NCBI RefSeq assembly: GCF_017696175.1
Contig: NZ_JAAORE010000003.1
Location: 523,931 to 587,930 of the forward strand
Length of the DNA stretch: 64,000 nt
Source: Prochlorococcus marinus XMU1404
GTDB lineage: Bacteria; Cyanobacteriota; Cyanobacteriia; PCC-6307; Cyanobiaceae
Reading direction: 5' to 3'
Each line of letters begins with the position of its first letter. The stretch's first letter is position 1. Position numbers and translations under genes: made by a program. Positions 38,395 through 47,472 of this stretch are shown in pieces. The notes under the pieces are model-generated. The model did no database searches and was not told the DNA's origin. It saw only the letters and a program-made list of their open reading frames with translations.

Positions 38395-39726
38395 ATGGGG
38401 ATCCCTCTGGAATCTGGAAAGAGCTCTTCAACTAATATTGATGAGCCTAGATTACCAAACACAGCGGGAAATTCTCGCGAAAAAAAATCAGATTTAACAA
38501 AATCTTTAAATAGTAGTTCAAACCCTAAATTAGAGGAACCTAAGTTGCCTAATACTGGGAAAGAATCTAAGGGAAAAAAATCTCGAGCAACTTCAAAGCT
38601 AAGTCAAAAAAGATCGGCAAGGTTTGTAACCGATTCGATTGGTTATTACTTATCTAGTATCGGTAGAGTTCCATTATTATCTGGAGAAGATGAAATTGAT
38701 TTAGCAAAAAAAGTTCAAACCTTAAAAACACTGATTCAATCAGTAACAGAAAACAACGAATTTTCTGAGGTATTAGCTCTTAAAAGTGATTTTAATTTAA
38801 AAGAAACTATTAACGATAAAGATCTTAGAGAAAGAATTAATGTAGAAGAAACCTTTAAAAATGATTTAAAAGAAAGTATTTATGGAGGTAAAGAGAACTT
38901 TAGTAAAATAGAAAGTCAATCAAAAAATAGTTTTGCAAAATTAATTTGTAATCTTGAAAGATATTTCAAAGCTTATGGAAAACATGATGAATGGAAACAG
39001 TTGAAAAGAGGTTTAAGAGCTAGAGATAAAATGATGGAAGCTAATCTAAGACTAGTTGTATCCGTAGCAAAAAAATACCAAAATCAAGGCTTAGAGTTAC
39101 TAGATTTAATACAAGAAGGGACAATTGGCCTTGAAAGAGCTGTAGACAAGTTTGACCCAAAAATGGGATATAAATTTTCTACTTACGCTTATTGGTGGAT
39201 TAGACAAGGAATGACAAGAGCTATAGACAATAGTGCTAGAACTATAAGATTGCCTATTCACATTAGTGAAAAACTTTCAAAGATGAGGAGAGTTTCTAGA
39301 GACTTATCTCATAAACTAGGCAGGCAACCAAGCAGGCTAGAAATGGCATCAGCAATGGGAATTGAGCAAAAAGATTTAGAGGACCTAATTTCTCAAAGTG
39401 CTCCCTGCGCGTCCCTTGATGCTCATGCAAGGGGAGAAGAAGATAGAAGCACCCTTGGAGAACTAATTCCTGACCCCAATAGCGAAGATCCTATGGAGGG
39501 TATGGATCGATCTATACTTACAGAACATTTGAGCAGTTGGCTAGCCCAACTAAATGAAAGGGAGCAAGAAATTATGAAAAAAAGATTTGGCTTAGATGGA
39601 ACGGAAGAGTCAACACTTGCATCAATAGGAAAAGATATTGGTGTGTCCAGAGAAAGAGTGAGGCAATTAGAAGCTAAAGCCTTGAAAAGGCTTAGGATGA
39701 TGTCAAATTATGATAAAGCAGCTTAA
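38395..39726 (+). CDS. RNA polymerase sigma-70 family factor (group 2-like)
   Basis: Directs RNA polymerase to promoters. The protein is 443 aa. Regions 1.2 (DSIGYYLSSIGRVPLL), 2 (ANLRLVVSVAKKYQNQG, LDLIQEGTIGLERAVDKFDP, FSTYAYWWIRQGMTRAI), 3 and 4.2 (LASIGKDIGVSRERVRQLEAKAL) are all present. Two 20-residue imperfect repeats (EPRLPNT and EPKLPNT versions) lie in the N-terminal tail, 31 residues apart. Cyanobacteria have one principal and several alternative RpoD-type factors. I favour a group 2 factor but cannot exclude others. A consensus AGGAGG lies 8 nt before the ATG. Confidence 0.92.
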   Translation: MGIPLESGKSSSTNIDEPRLPNTAGNSREKKSDLTKSLNSSSNPKLEEPKLPNTGKESKGKKSRATSKLSQKRSARFVTDSIGYYLSSIGRVPLLSGEDEIDLAKKVQTLKTLIQSVTENNEFSEVLALKSDFNLKETINDKDLRERINVEETFKNDLKESIYGGKENFSKIESQSKNSFAKLICNLERYFKAYGKHDEWKQLKRGLRARDKMMEANLRLVVSVAKKYQNQGLELLDLIQEGTIGLERAVDKFDPKMGYKFSTYAYWWIRQGMTRAIDNSARTIRLPIHISEKLSKMRRVSRDLSHKLGRQPSRLEMASAMGIEQKDLEDLISQSAPCASLDAHARGEEDRSTLGELIPDPNSEDPMEGMDRSILTEHLSSWLAQLNEREQEIMKKRFGLDGTEESTLASIGKDIGVSRERVRQLEAKALKRLRMMSNYDKAA

Positions 39727-39731
39727 ATAAA

Positions 39732-40373
39732 TTGTTCAAAGTTATCGTAATTTGTGTTTATATATTTTCAATATTTTTCTTATCGTCAATCTTCCAAAAA
39801 AATGAATCTAATGATAATGAAATCAAAAGAAAAATAATACATATTGGGATAGGTCCTTTAATACCAATTGCACAATTTTTAGAAATTGATCAAAATTCAG
39901 CTCTTATTTTCACAGGAATCATTTCACTAATGGTTCTCATCAATTATACCTATAAATTATTTCCAACAATTGAAGATGTAGAGAGAAAAAGTTATGGAAC
40001 ATTATTTTATTGTCTAAGTTTACTTATTTTAATTTTTATTTTCTGGAATAAAGATCCATATGCATTAATTGCAGGATTTTTTATAATGACTTTTGGTGAT
40101 GGATTAGCTGGTTTAATAGGCAAAAGCTTTAACTCAAAAAGTTGGTTTTTTTTTAAACAAAAAAAGTCTTTATTTGGAACTATAACAATGCTTTTAACGA
40201 GCTTTATAGTAGTTTCATCACTAGGCTATGCCGAACAAAATAGTTTTAATCTTAATTATTTTACAATTGCTTTTTTGGCGACTATTCTTGAACAATTTAG
40301 TGTTTTAGGAATCGATAATTTCATTGTTCCAATCACAGCAGCATTATTTTTTAATTTTTTAATAACTAACTAA
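39732..40373 (+). CDS. phytol/dolichol kinase-like membrane protein
   Basis: A 213-aa polytopic protein with six or more hydrophobic spans. It has the CTP-dependent polyprenol kinase signature: KRKIIHIGIGPLIPI near the N-terminus, TFGDGLAGLIGKSF around residue 120, and KKSLFGTITMLLTSF. In cyanobacteria this family includes phytol kinase used in tocopherol or chlorophyll salvage. The start is TTG, 5 bp after the sigma factor stop. Its end overlaps the DAHP synthase gene by 8 bp. Confidence 0.8.
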   Translation: MFKVIVICVYIFSIFFLSSIFQKNESNDNEIKRKIIHIGIGPLIPIAQFLEIDQNSALIFTGIISLMVLINYTYKLFPTIEDVERKSYGTLFYCLSLLILIFIFWNKDPYALIAGFFIMTFGDGLAGLIGKSFNSKSWFFFKQKKSLFGTITMLLTSFIVVSSLGYAEQNSFNLNYFTIAFLATILEQFSVLGIDNFIVPITAALFFNFLITN

Positions 40374-41433
40374 CTGAACTGTAAAGAATAGCAAGTAATT
40401 CTTGAGTTGTTTCTATATCAATGCATGCGTCAGTGATGCTTCTACCAAACTCAAGATCCTCTTTTTTTAAAAGTTTCTGATTTCCTTCCTTTAAATGACT
40501 TTCAAGCATAACCCCTAATATATTTTTTTCTCCATTACTAATTTGAGAAGCTATGTTTTTAAGCACTTCAGACTGTTTTCGGAAGTCTTTGTTGGAATTT
40601 CCATGACTACAATCAATCATAACTTTATAAGGGAGATTACATTGCTTTAATTGAGCTGATATTCTTTGAACATGTTGACTTTCAAAATTTGTTCCTTTTG
40701 AGCCTCCTCTTAAAACTATATGACCATCTGGATTTCCTGTGGTATTAACAATAGAAGCCATTCCATTGTCATTGACACCTAAAAAATGATGCGATTTTGA
40801 AGCTGACTGCATTGCATTTATTGCAGTATTGAAAGAACCATCAGTTCCATTTTTAAAGCCAATAGGCATTGATAATCCTGATGCCATTTCCCTATGAGTT
40901 TGACTTTCAGTAGTCCTTGCACCTATGGCTGTCCAACTTATCAAATCTGCAATATATTGAGGAACAATTGGATCTAGTAATTCTGTAGCAGAAGGTATTC
41001 CACGAGTGGCTAAATATGAAAGTAAACTTCTTGCTCTTCTTAAACCAGTATTAATATCGTAAGAATTATCTAGATGAGGATCATTTATAAGCCCCTTCCA
41101 ACCAATAGTTGTTCTTGGTTTCTCAAAATATACTCTCATGACTATTTCTAATTTATTTTTGTAAATTTCTCGAAAATCTTGAATATATTTTGAATATTCC
41201 TTTGCAGCCTGTAGATCATGAATTGAACATGGACCAACAATTACTAAAAGCTTCTTATCATTATGATGCAAAATATTTTGTATCGATCTTCTTGTATTAG
41301 ATACTGTATTAGCAGAGTTGCGATCTAGAGGTATATCATTGTGTAATCTGCTTGGAGGTATTAATGGACGTGTTTCAACAATATGTAAATCAGATGTCTT
41401 TTCTAAAGCCGAATTATTTGATGATGTTGTCAT
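40366..41433 (-). CDS. aroG: 3-deoxy-7-phosphoheptulonate synthase (class I)
   Basis: First step of the shikimate pathway: phosphoenolpyruvate plus erythrose-4-phosphate. The 355-aa protein is of the AroF/G/H type, with VIVGPCSIHDLQAAKEYS-like LLVIVGPCSIHD, MRVYFEKPRTTIGWKGLINDP, ARTTESQTHREMASGLSMPIGFKNGTDG and IDCSHGNSNKD motifs. Feedback specificity cannot be read. It is divergent from acnB. The aroG symbol denotes the family rather than a proven isozyme. Confidence 0.95.
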   Translation of the reverse strand: MTTSSNNSALEKTSDLHIVETRPLIPPSRLHNDIPLDRNSANTVSNTRRSIQNILHHNDKKLLVIVGPCSIHDLQAAKEYSKYIQDFREIYKNKLEIVMRVYFEKPRTTIGWKGLINDPHLDNSYDINTGLRRARSLLSYLATRGIPSATELLDPIVPQYIADLISWTAIGARTTESQTHREMASGLSMPIGFKNGTDGSFNTAINAMQSASKSHHFLGVNDNGMASIVNTTGNPDGHIVLRGGSKGTNFESQHVQRISAQLKQCNLPYKVMIDCSHGNSNKDFRKQSEVLKNIASQISNGEKNILGVMLESHLKEGNQKLLKKEDLEFGRSITDACIDIETTQELLAILYSSVS

Positions 41434-41530
41434 TGATTAATTAAGAAATTTGAATATTTAAAAAAGCATTTATGAATACTCTCCTTTTCAATATTAAAAA
41501 TAACAATAGATTAAGCATTAAACCTTACTA

Positions 41531-44104
41531 ATGAAGAATTTGGAAACATTGCTAAAAGATTATGCAGATCACTTAGGTGAAAGAACTGCCAAAGGAATAC
41601 CTCCTTTACCTTTAAATGCGAAACAAACAAATTGTGTCACAAGATTATTGGAACAAGATAGTAATTACGATGCATCCTATTTACTTGATTTACTTTTAAA
41701 TAGAGTACCACCAGGTGTTGATGAGGCTGCTTATGTAAAAGCAAGCTGGCTTACAGCGATTGTTAATTCTGAAAAATATTGCAAATTAATAAATCCTGAA
41801 AAAGCAATTGAAATACTTGGGACGATGATAGGCGGATATAATGTAAACTCCCTTGTTGAAATACTTAAAGGAAACAATAGTTTACTAGCTAAAAAAGCAG
41901 CAGAAGTGTTAAAAAATATTATTCTTGTTTACGACTCAGCAAATGAAATTTATGAATTATCTCAAGACAATATTTATGCGAAAGAGGTGATTGATAGTTG
42001 GGCAAATGCAGAATGGTTCAAAACTAAAAAAGTTTTAGAGAAAGAAATTACTTGTTTAGTGTTTAAAGTGGATGGGGAGACAAACACAGATGACTTATCT
42101 CCTGCTGTACATGCGACAACACGCCCCGATATTCCAATGCATGCATTGGCTATGTTGGAATTTAAAAAACCAGATGGATTAAAGATTCTTGAAAATTTAA
42201 AAAAACAAAACTTACCCATAGCTTATGTTGGAGATGTTGTTGGAACAGGTAGTTCTAGAAAATCTGCTATTAATTCACTCATTTGGCATATAGGCGAAGA
42301 TATTCCTTATGTTCCAAACAAAAGAACAGGTGGAATAATAATTGGTAGCAAAATAGCTCCTATTTTCTTTAATACTGCCCAAGATTCAGGTGCTTTACCT
42401 ATAGAAGCTGACGTATCTCATATGAAAACGGGAGATGTTATTAAAATATTTCCTTATGAAGGCATTATTAACAAAATTGAAAAAGATTCGAATACTGAAG
42501 AATTAATAAGCAAATTCGACTTATATCCATCAACAATTACCGATGAAATTCAAGCTGGAGGAAGAATAAATCTTATGATTGGAAGATCTCTTACGGACAA
42601 AATTAGAAACAAATTAGATTATGAACCTAGTGAAATATTTATCCGACCACAAAATCCAATAGAGAGTAATTATGGCTTTACTCAAGCTCAAAAAATAGTA
42701 GGAAAAGCATGCGGTTTAAATGGAGTGAGGCCAGGAACGACATGTGAACCAATTATGACTACGGTTGGTAGTCAAGATACCACTGGGCCAATGACTAGAG
42801 ATGAACTAAAAGAACTAGCTTGTTTAGGATTCACTGCAGATTTAGTGATGCAAAGTTTTTGTCATACAGCTGCATATCCTAAACCAGTAGATCTAGTTAC
42901 CCATAAAGAATTACCTGATTTTATATCTCAACGTGGTGGAATAGCTCTTAAACCTGGGGATGGAATAATTCATAGCTGGCTTAATAGAATGCTTATCCCT
43001 GATTCTGTTGGCACTGGTGGAGATAGTCATACAAGATTCCCTCTTGGTATTTCATTTCCTGGGGGTTCAGGAATTGTTGCCTTTGCCGCCGCAATAGGAT
43101 CAATGCCATTGAATATGCCGGAATCTGTACTTGTTAAATTCAAAGGAGAATTATTACCAGGAATTACTTTAAGAGATTTAGTAAATGCAATTCCTCTCTT
43201 CGCAATTAGACAAGGACTTTTAACTGTTGAGAAAACAAATAAGAAAAATATATTTAACGGGAAAATTATGGAAATTGAGGGATTACCTAACCTAAAACTT
43301 GAACAAGCTTTTGAACTTACTGATGCTACTGCAGAACGCTCATGCGCTGGTAGCACCATACTTTTATCGCAAGAAACTGTTCAAGAATACTTAAGAAGCA
43401 ATGTTTGCCTGCTAGAAAAAATGATTGAAAGCAATTATGAAGACTCAAAATCAATTTCAAGGAGAATAAATGATATGAAAAATTGGTTAAAAAAACCCAC
43501 ATTAATTCAGCCAGATCCTGACGCTCAGTATGAAGAAATCGTTGAAATTGATTTAGCCAAAGTAACACAACCTATAGTTGCTTGTCCTAACGATCCAGAT
43601 AACGTAAAAGAGATCAAAGATGTTGCAAATACAAACATTGACGAGGTTTTTATAGGTTCATGCATGACAAATATTGGTCATTACAGAGCAGCTGCAAAAG
43701 TTCTTGAAGGTGTAAAAATTTTAAAAGCTAAATTATGGATTTGTCCACCTACAAAAATGGATGAAGAAACTTTAAAAGCTGAGGGTTATTATAAAATTTT
43801 TGAAAATTGTGGTGCAAGATTAGAATTACCTGGCTGTTCTTTATGTATGGGGAATCAAGCCAGAGTAGATGAAGGATCTGTAGTATTTTCTACTAGTACA
43901 AGAAATTTTGACAATAGACTTGGAAAAAATGCGCAAGTATTTTTAGGGAGCGCTGAATTAGCAGCAGTTTGCGCACTTTTGGGAAAAATCCCTGAAGTAG
44001 AAGAATATCAGGATATTACTAAAAATAAAATTAATCCATATTCAGATGAACTTTATCGTTATCTTCAATTTGATGAAATACACAATTTCAGCTTGTCAAA
44101 GTGA
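41531..44104 (+). CDS. acnB: aconitate hydratase B
   Basis: Interconverts citrate and isocitrate in the incomplete cyanobacterial TCA cycle; a 4Fe-4S enzyme. The 857-aa protein is the AcnB type, with a HEAT-like N-terminal region and a swivelling domain (TDDLSPAVHATTRPDIP). The cluster cysteines are C711 (GSCMTN), C769 and C772 (PGCSLCMGN), close to the E. coli AcnB positions. SFCHTAAYPKPVDL and GVGTGGDSHTRFP-like motifs are present. It is followed 13 bp later by a ClC channel gene. Confidence 0.98.
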   Translation: MKNLETLLKDYADHLGERTAKGIPPLPLNAKQTNCVTRLLEQDSNYDASYLLDLLLNRVPPGVDEAAYVKASWLTAIVNSEKYCKLINPEKAIEILGTMIGGYNVNSLVEILKGNNSLLAKKAAEVLKNIILVYDSANEIYELSQDNIYAKEVIDSWANAEWFKTKKVLEKEITCLVFKVDGETNTDDLSPAVHATTRPDIPMHALAMLEFKKPDGLKILENLKKQNLPIAYVGDVVGTGSSRKSAINSLIWHIGEDIPYVPNKRTGGIIIGSKIAPIFFNTAQDSGALPIEADVSHMKTGDVIKIFPYEGIINKIEKDSNTEELISKFDLYPSTITDEIQAGGRINLMIGRSLTDKIRNKLDYEPSEIFIRPQNPIESNYGFTQAQKIVGKACGLNGVRPGTTCEPIMTTVGSQDTTGPMTRDELKELACLGFTADLVMQSFCHTAAYPKPVDLVTHKELPDFISQRGGIALKPGDGIIHSWLNRMLIPDSVGTGGDSHTRFPLGISFPGGSGIVAFAAAIGSMPLNMPESVLVKFKGELLPGITLRDLVNAIPLFAIRQGLLTVEKTNKKNIFNGKIMEIEGLPNLKLEQAFELTDATAERSCAGSTILLSQETVQEYLRSNVCLLEKMIESNYEDSKSISRRINDMKNWLKKPTLIQPDPDAQYEEIVEIDLAKVTQPIVACPNDPDNVKEIKDVANTNIDEVFIGSCMTNIGHYRAAAKVLEGVKILKAKLWICPPTKMDEETLKAEGYYKIFENCGARLELPGCSLCMGNQARVDEGSVVFSTSTRNFDNRLGKNAQVFLGSAELAAVCALLGKIPEVEEYQDITKNKINPYSDELYRYLQFDEIHNFSLSK

Positions 44105-44117
44105 TTGATCATGGACT

Positions 44118-45476
44118 ATGCCAAATTTAATAAGAGAAAATATAGAAAAAACAAGTAAAAATTCTTCTCGAAGCATTAAAAAATTATTAAAACAAAGATC
44201 TCTTGTAGTTGCATTGTCACTTTTATTGACAGGTTTAGGAGCTTCAATCACAAGCATATTTTTTAAAACTGGAATTTACTTTATTAATAATTGGAGATTA
44301 GAACTATTAAACCAATTCCCATCTATTACGGTATTACCAATTTTTGGAGCTGTAGGTGGAGCAATTGCAGGATTTTTGATCAAAAATATTGCACCTGCTG
44401 CAAAAGGTTCAGGTGTGAGTCAAATCATGGGTTTCTTAAGGCATAAAAAAGTGCCAATGAACATAAAAGTAGGATTAGTAAAGCTCATATCAGGAATTAT
44501 CGCTATTGGTAGCGGATTCCCTTTAGGACCAGAAGGACCGTCGGTTCAAATGGGAGGGTCAGTTGCTTGGCAAATGGCTAAATGGCTCAAAGCTCCTACA
44601 GCCTTTAGAAGGGTAATAGTAGCAGCAGGTGGTGGTGCTGGAATAGCTGCAGTTTTTAGCGCTCCATTAGGAGGATTTGTTTATGCAGTAGAAGAGCTAT
44701 TAAATTCTGCTAGGCCAGTAATTTTGCTACTAGTAGTAATTACAACTTTCATTGCAGATTCATCTGCTGATATTATTCAAGCTTTAGGTTTAGATCCCAA
44801 GGCAGGAGGATTTGATTTTAACCTTGGATTTTTGATTCAAAAAGAATATGACCCATCAGTTTTTTTCTTACCTATAGATTTTATTTATCTAGTTTTATTA
44901 GGAATAATTATTGGGATCTTTGCAGAAGTGTATAGTAGATATGTTTTGTTAATGCAAAATCTTGGGAAAAAGTGGTATAAAAACAAATTTGTTTTAAAAA
45001 TGAGTATTTGTGGACTAATTTTAGGTAGTATCTATTCTTTTTTGCCTAGTACATTTCATAATTTAGATGAATTACAGAAAATAATAGCTGAACAAAATAC
45101 AAGTATTGGAATTGCTTTGTTAGCAGTTTTAGTACTATTTATAACGACAGGTTTAGCTGCAGCATCTGGGGCTCCTGGAGGATTGTTCTATCCAATGCTT
45201 ACTTTAGGAGGATCAATAGGACTAATCATGGGGAGTTGGGTAGAAATTGCAACAGGACATGCACCTAGTACATACATTTTTGCTGGAATGGGAGCTTTCG
45301 TAGCAGGATGTTCGAGAACACCAATAACAGCAATGTTTTTAGCTTTTGCCTTAACAAAAAATTTATTAATAATGAAACCTGTCTTAATAAGCTGCATCGC
45401 CAGTTTCTTGATAGCAAGAGCTTTTAATGAAGAATCAATTTATGAAAGACAAATACAAATAGAATTAGAAGACTAA
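44118..45476 (+). CDS. ClC-family chloride channel or transporter
   Basis: A 452-aa polytopic membrane protein with ClC selectivity motifs: GSGFPLGPEGPS (the gating Glu is present), and SGAPGGLFYPMLTLGG near residue 350. The region around AAGGGAGIAAVFSAPLGGFVYAVEEL also matches the family. The gating Glu in GPEGP fits the H+/Cl- exchanger type. No CBS domains are present. It ends 10 bp from the convergent purU gene. Confidence 0.93.
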   Translation: MPNLIRENIEKTSKNSSRSIKKLLKQRSLVVALSLLLTGLGASITSIFFKTGIYFINNWRLELLNQFPSITVLPIFGAVGGAIAGFLIKNIAPAAKGSGVSQIMGFLRHKKVPMNIKVGLVKLISGIIAIGSGFPLGPEGPSVQMGGSVAWQMAKWLKAPTAFRRVIVAAGGGAGIAAVFSAPLGGFVYAVEELLNSARPVILLLVVITTFIADSSADIIQALGLDPKAGGFDFNLGFLIQKEYDPSVFFLPIDFIYLVLLGIIIGIFAEVYSRYVLLMQNLGKKWYKNKFVLKMSICGLILGSIYSFLPSTFHNLDELQKIIAEQNTSIGIALLAVLVLFITTGLAAASGAPGGLFYPMLTLGGSIGLIMGSWVEIATGHAPSTYIFAGMGAFVAGCSRTPITAMFLAFALTKNLLIMKPVLISCIASFLIARAFNEESIYERQIQIELED

Positions 45477-45486
45477 GCAATTATTT

Positions 45487-46341
45487 TTAATCAAAAACAG
45501 CAGTTTTGCTGTTATAAACAAATACCTGGTGATTTAGATGTAACCTAACCGCTCTTGCTAAAGCTATTCTTTCGATATCTCTTCCTTTTCTTATCAGATC
45601 ATCAACTTCATCTCTATGACTTACATTAACTGTGCATTGCTCTATTATCGGTCCTTCATCAAGATCTTCGGTAACGTAGTGGGCTGTGGCCCCGATTAGT
45701 TTAACTCCTCTCTTCCATGCTCGATGATATGGTTGCGCGCCCTTAAATGCAGGTAAAAAAGAATGATGAATATTTATTATTGAAGAAAACTTTTCTAAAA
45801 AAGAGTCACTCAAAATTTGCATATATTTAGCTAGTACAACAAGATCAATTTCATATTCTTTTAGTAAATTTAAAAATTGATCTTCAACATTTGATCTATC
45901 AATATTAAAAGTATCAATATGGACAAATTTTGCATTAAAGTCATTTGCAATATTTTCAAGATCAAAATGATTTGAGATTATTAACGGCACTTTCATTTTG
46001 AGTTCACCATTTCTTACTCGCCAAAGCAAATCAATAAGACAATGATTTTGTTTACTAACGAAAATAGCAACATTTGGAATTTCATCAGAATAATTTACGT
46101 AAAATTTTCCATTTACTTCTAATGCAATTTTTTCAAATTCTTTGTAAATTTCATCTCTATTTAAAGATGAATTTTTACTAGTCCATTCAATTCGACTAAG
46201 AAACAAACCTGCATCTTGATCTGTATGATGATCAGAATGTTTTATGTTTCCACCGTAATTTGAAATCCAACTTGTAAGTAAACTTACAAGGCCGGGACGA
46301 TCGGGACAAACAATTTTGAATATAATTGAAGGATGTTCCAA
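45487..46341 (-). CDS. purU: formyltetrahydrofolate deformylase
   Basis: Hydrolyses 10-formyl-tetrahydrofolate to formate and THF, balancing one-carbon pools. In photorespiring or glycine-cleaving cells it supplies THF for GcvT. The 284-aa protein has an N-terminal ACT domain (FKIVCPDRPGLVSLLTSWI) and a formyl-transferase-like C-terminal domain with INIHHSFLPAFKGAQPYHRAW and GATAHYVTEDLDEGPIIEQ. The start is TTG at 46341, as no ATG fits better. A hairpin terminator overlaps its last codons. Confidence 0.96.
   Translation of the reverse strand: MEHPSIIFKIVCPDRPGLVSLLTSWISNYGGNIKHSDHHTDQDAGLFLSRIEWTSKNSSLNRDEIYKEFEKIALEVNGKFYVNYSDEIPNVAIFVSKQNHCLIDLLWRVRNGELKMKVPLIISNHFDLENIANDFNAKFVHIDTFNIDRSNVEDQFLNLLKEYEIDLVVLAKYMQILSDSFLEKFSSIINIHHSFLPAFKGAQPYHRAWKRGVKLIGATAHYVTEDLDEGPIIEQCTVNVSHRDEVDDLIRKGRDIERIALARAVRLHLNHQVFVYNSKTAVFD
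45496..45513 (-). terminator. hairpin terminator inside the 3' end of purU
   Basis: AACAGCA (45496-45502) and TGCTGTT (45507-45513) form a perfect 7-bp stem with a 4-nt loop. Read on the minus strand the stem is followed by TTTGATTAAAAATAATT, so it should act in the purU direction. The stem lies within the last codons of purU, before its stop at 45487-45489. Confidence 0.65.
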
Positions 46342-46389
46342 AAAATCTTTGACTATTAAGTCAAATCAGAAAGTATATCTAATATATCA

Positions 46390-47472
46390 ATGAATAGCTT
46401 AAAAGAAAATTTTAAAAAAGCACACATAATTATTATTGGATCTGGAATTATTGGAAAATTTAATGCTTTAGAATTATCAGAATTAGGTTTTCAAATAACA
46501 ATAATAGATCCAAATCAACTCCAAAATAGTAGCAATGCAGCTTTAGGATTACTAATGGGTAATATGTATCAAAAAAGAAGAGGTAGAAGTTGGGATCTCA
46601 GGAAACAAAGCATTGAATTATGGCCAAAATGGATTGGATTCCTGCAAAAATTTAATAATAATTTAAATATAGAAAAACCATTAATACAACTAACTACGAA
46701 TGAAGAAAAGTTTGAAAAATTAAAGAAATTTATTTATGAAAATAATGACCTAAACTTACAAATTTTAGAAAGAGATTCAATAATTATCAGAAATATAAAT
46801 CAAGTCTTCCAAACAAAAAATATAAAAGGTTTGATTTCCTTCGATGATGGAAGAATAAATGCTACATCTTTACTTAAGACAATAGATAAATATCTAAAAA
46901 ATAAAAACATAAATTTTGTAAATGAAGAAATAATAAAAATCAGAAAATCAAAGAATCAATGGTTTACTACAACAAAAAACAATAGAGATATCAAATCTGA
47001 CATAGTTATTTTGTGTAATTCTCTAAGAGCGGTTGATTTAATAGATCACCTCTCTCACAACATCAAATTAAAACCTGTTTTAGGTCAAGCTATAGAAGTT
47101 GTTATAAATGATGCAGAAGTTGATTTATTAACACTTCCAAAACAATTCAATATAAATGGTAAAAATATAATTCCAATATCAAAAAATAAACTTATTATTG
47201 GTTCAACGGACGAATATAGTATAAAGCCAGAAAAAAATATTTTTGAAAAAATTACAAATTTCCTAGATAAAAAACCAACTTGGCTTATCAACGGTCAAGT
47301 CACGAAAAAATGGTTTGGAGTAAGGTCTAGACCTGAAGGTGAACCCTCACCAATAATGAAGAATTTTGGAGATGGGCTAATTATATGTACAGGTTTTTAT
47401 AAAAATGGAATTCTACTTGCGCCAGCTTGTTCTAAATGGGTTGCTAATGAAATTAAAAATTACTTTTGCTAA
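46390..47472 (+). CDS. FAD-dependent amine oxidoreductase (DAO family)
   Basis: A 360-aa protein with an N-terminal FAD site [21 protein letters not shown] and DAO-type C-terminal [36 protein letters not shown]. It resembles glycine oxidase, ThiO or D-amino-acid dehydrogenase, and could supply dehydroglycine for the ThiG reaction, but nothing here proves it. The first residues ([12 protein letters not shown]) do not look like a signal peptide. It ends 4 bp into the convergent dnaK gene. Confidence 0.85.
   Translation: MNSLKENFKKAHIIIIGSGIIGKFNALELSELGFQITIIDPNQLQNSSNAALGLLMGNMYQKRRGRSWDLRKQSIELWPKWIGFLQKFNNNLNIEKPLIQLTTNEEKFEKLKKFIYENNDLNLQILERDSIIIRNINQVFQTKNIKGLISFDDGRINATSLLKTIDKYLKNKNINFVNEEIIKIRKSKNQWFTTTKNNRDIKSDIVILCNSLRAVDLIDHLSHNIKLKPVLGQAIEVVINDAEVDLLTLPKQFNINGKNIIPISKNKLIIGSTDEYSIKPEKNIFEKITNFLDKKPTWLINGQVTKKWFGVRSRPEGEPSPIMKNFGDGLIICTGFYKNGILLAPACSKWVANEIKNYFC

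Noticed and set aside
43027..43568. Minus-strand frames of 110 and 80 aa within acnB
   Set aside because: Complementary to conserved aconitase sequence; no independent evidence.
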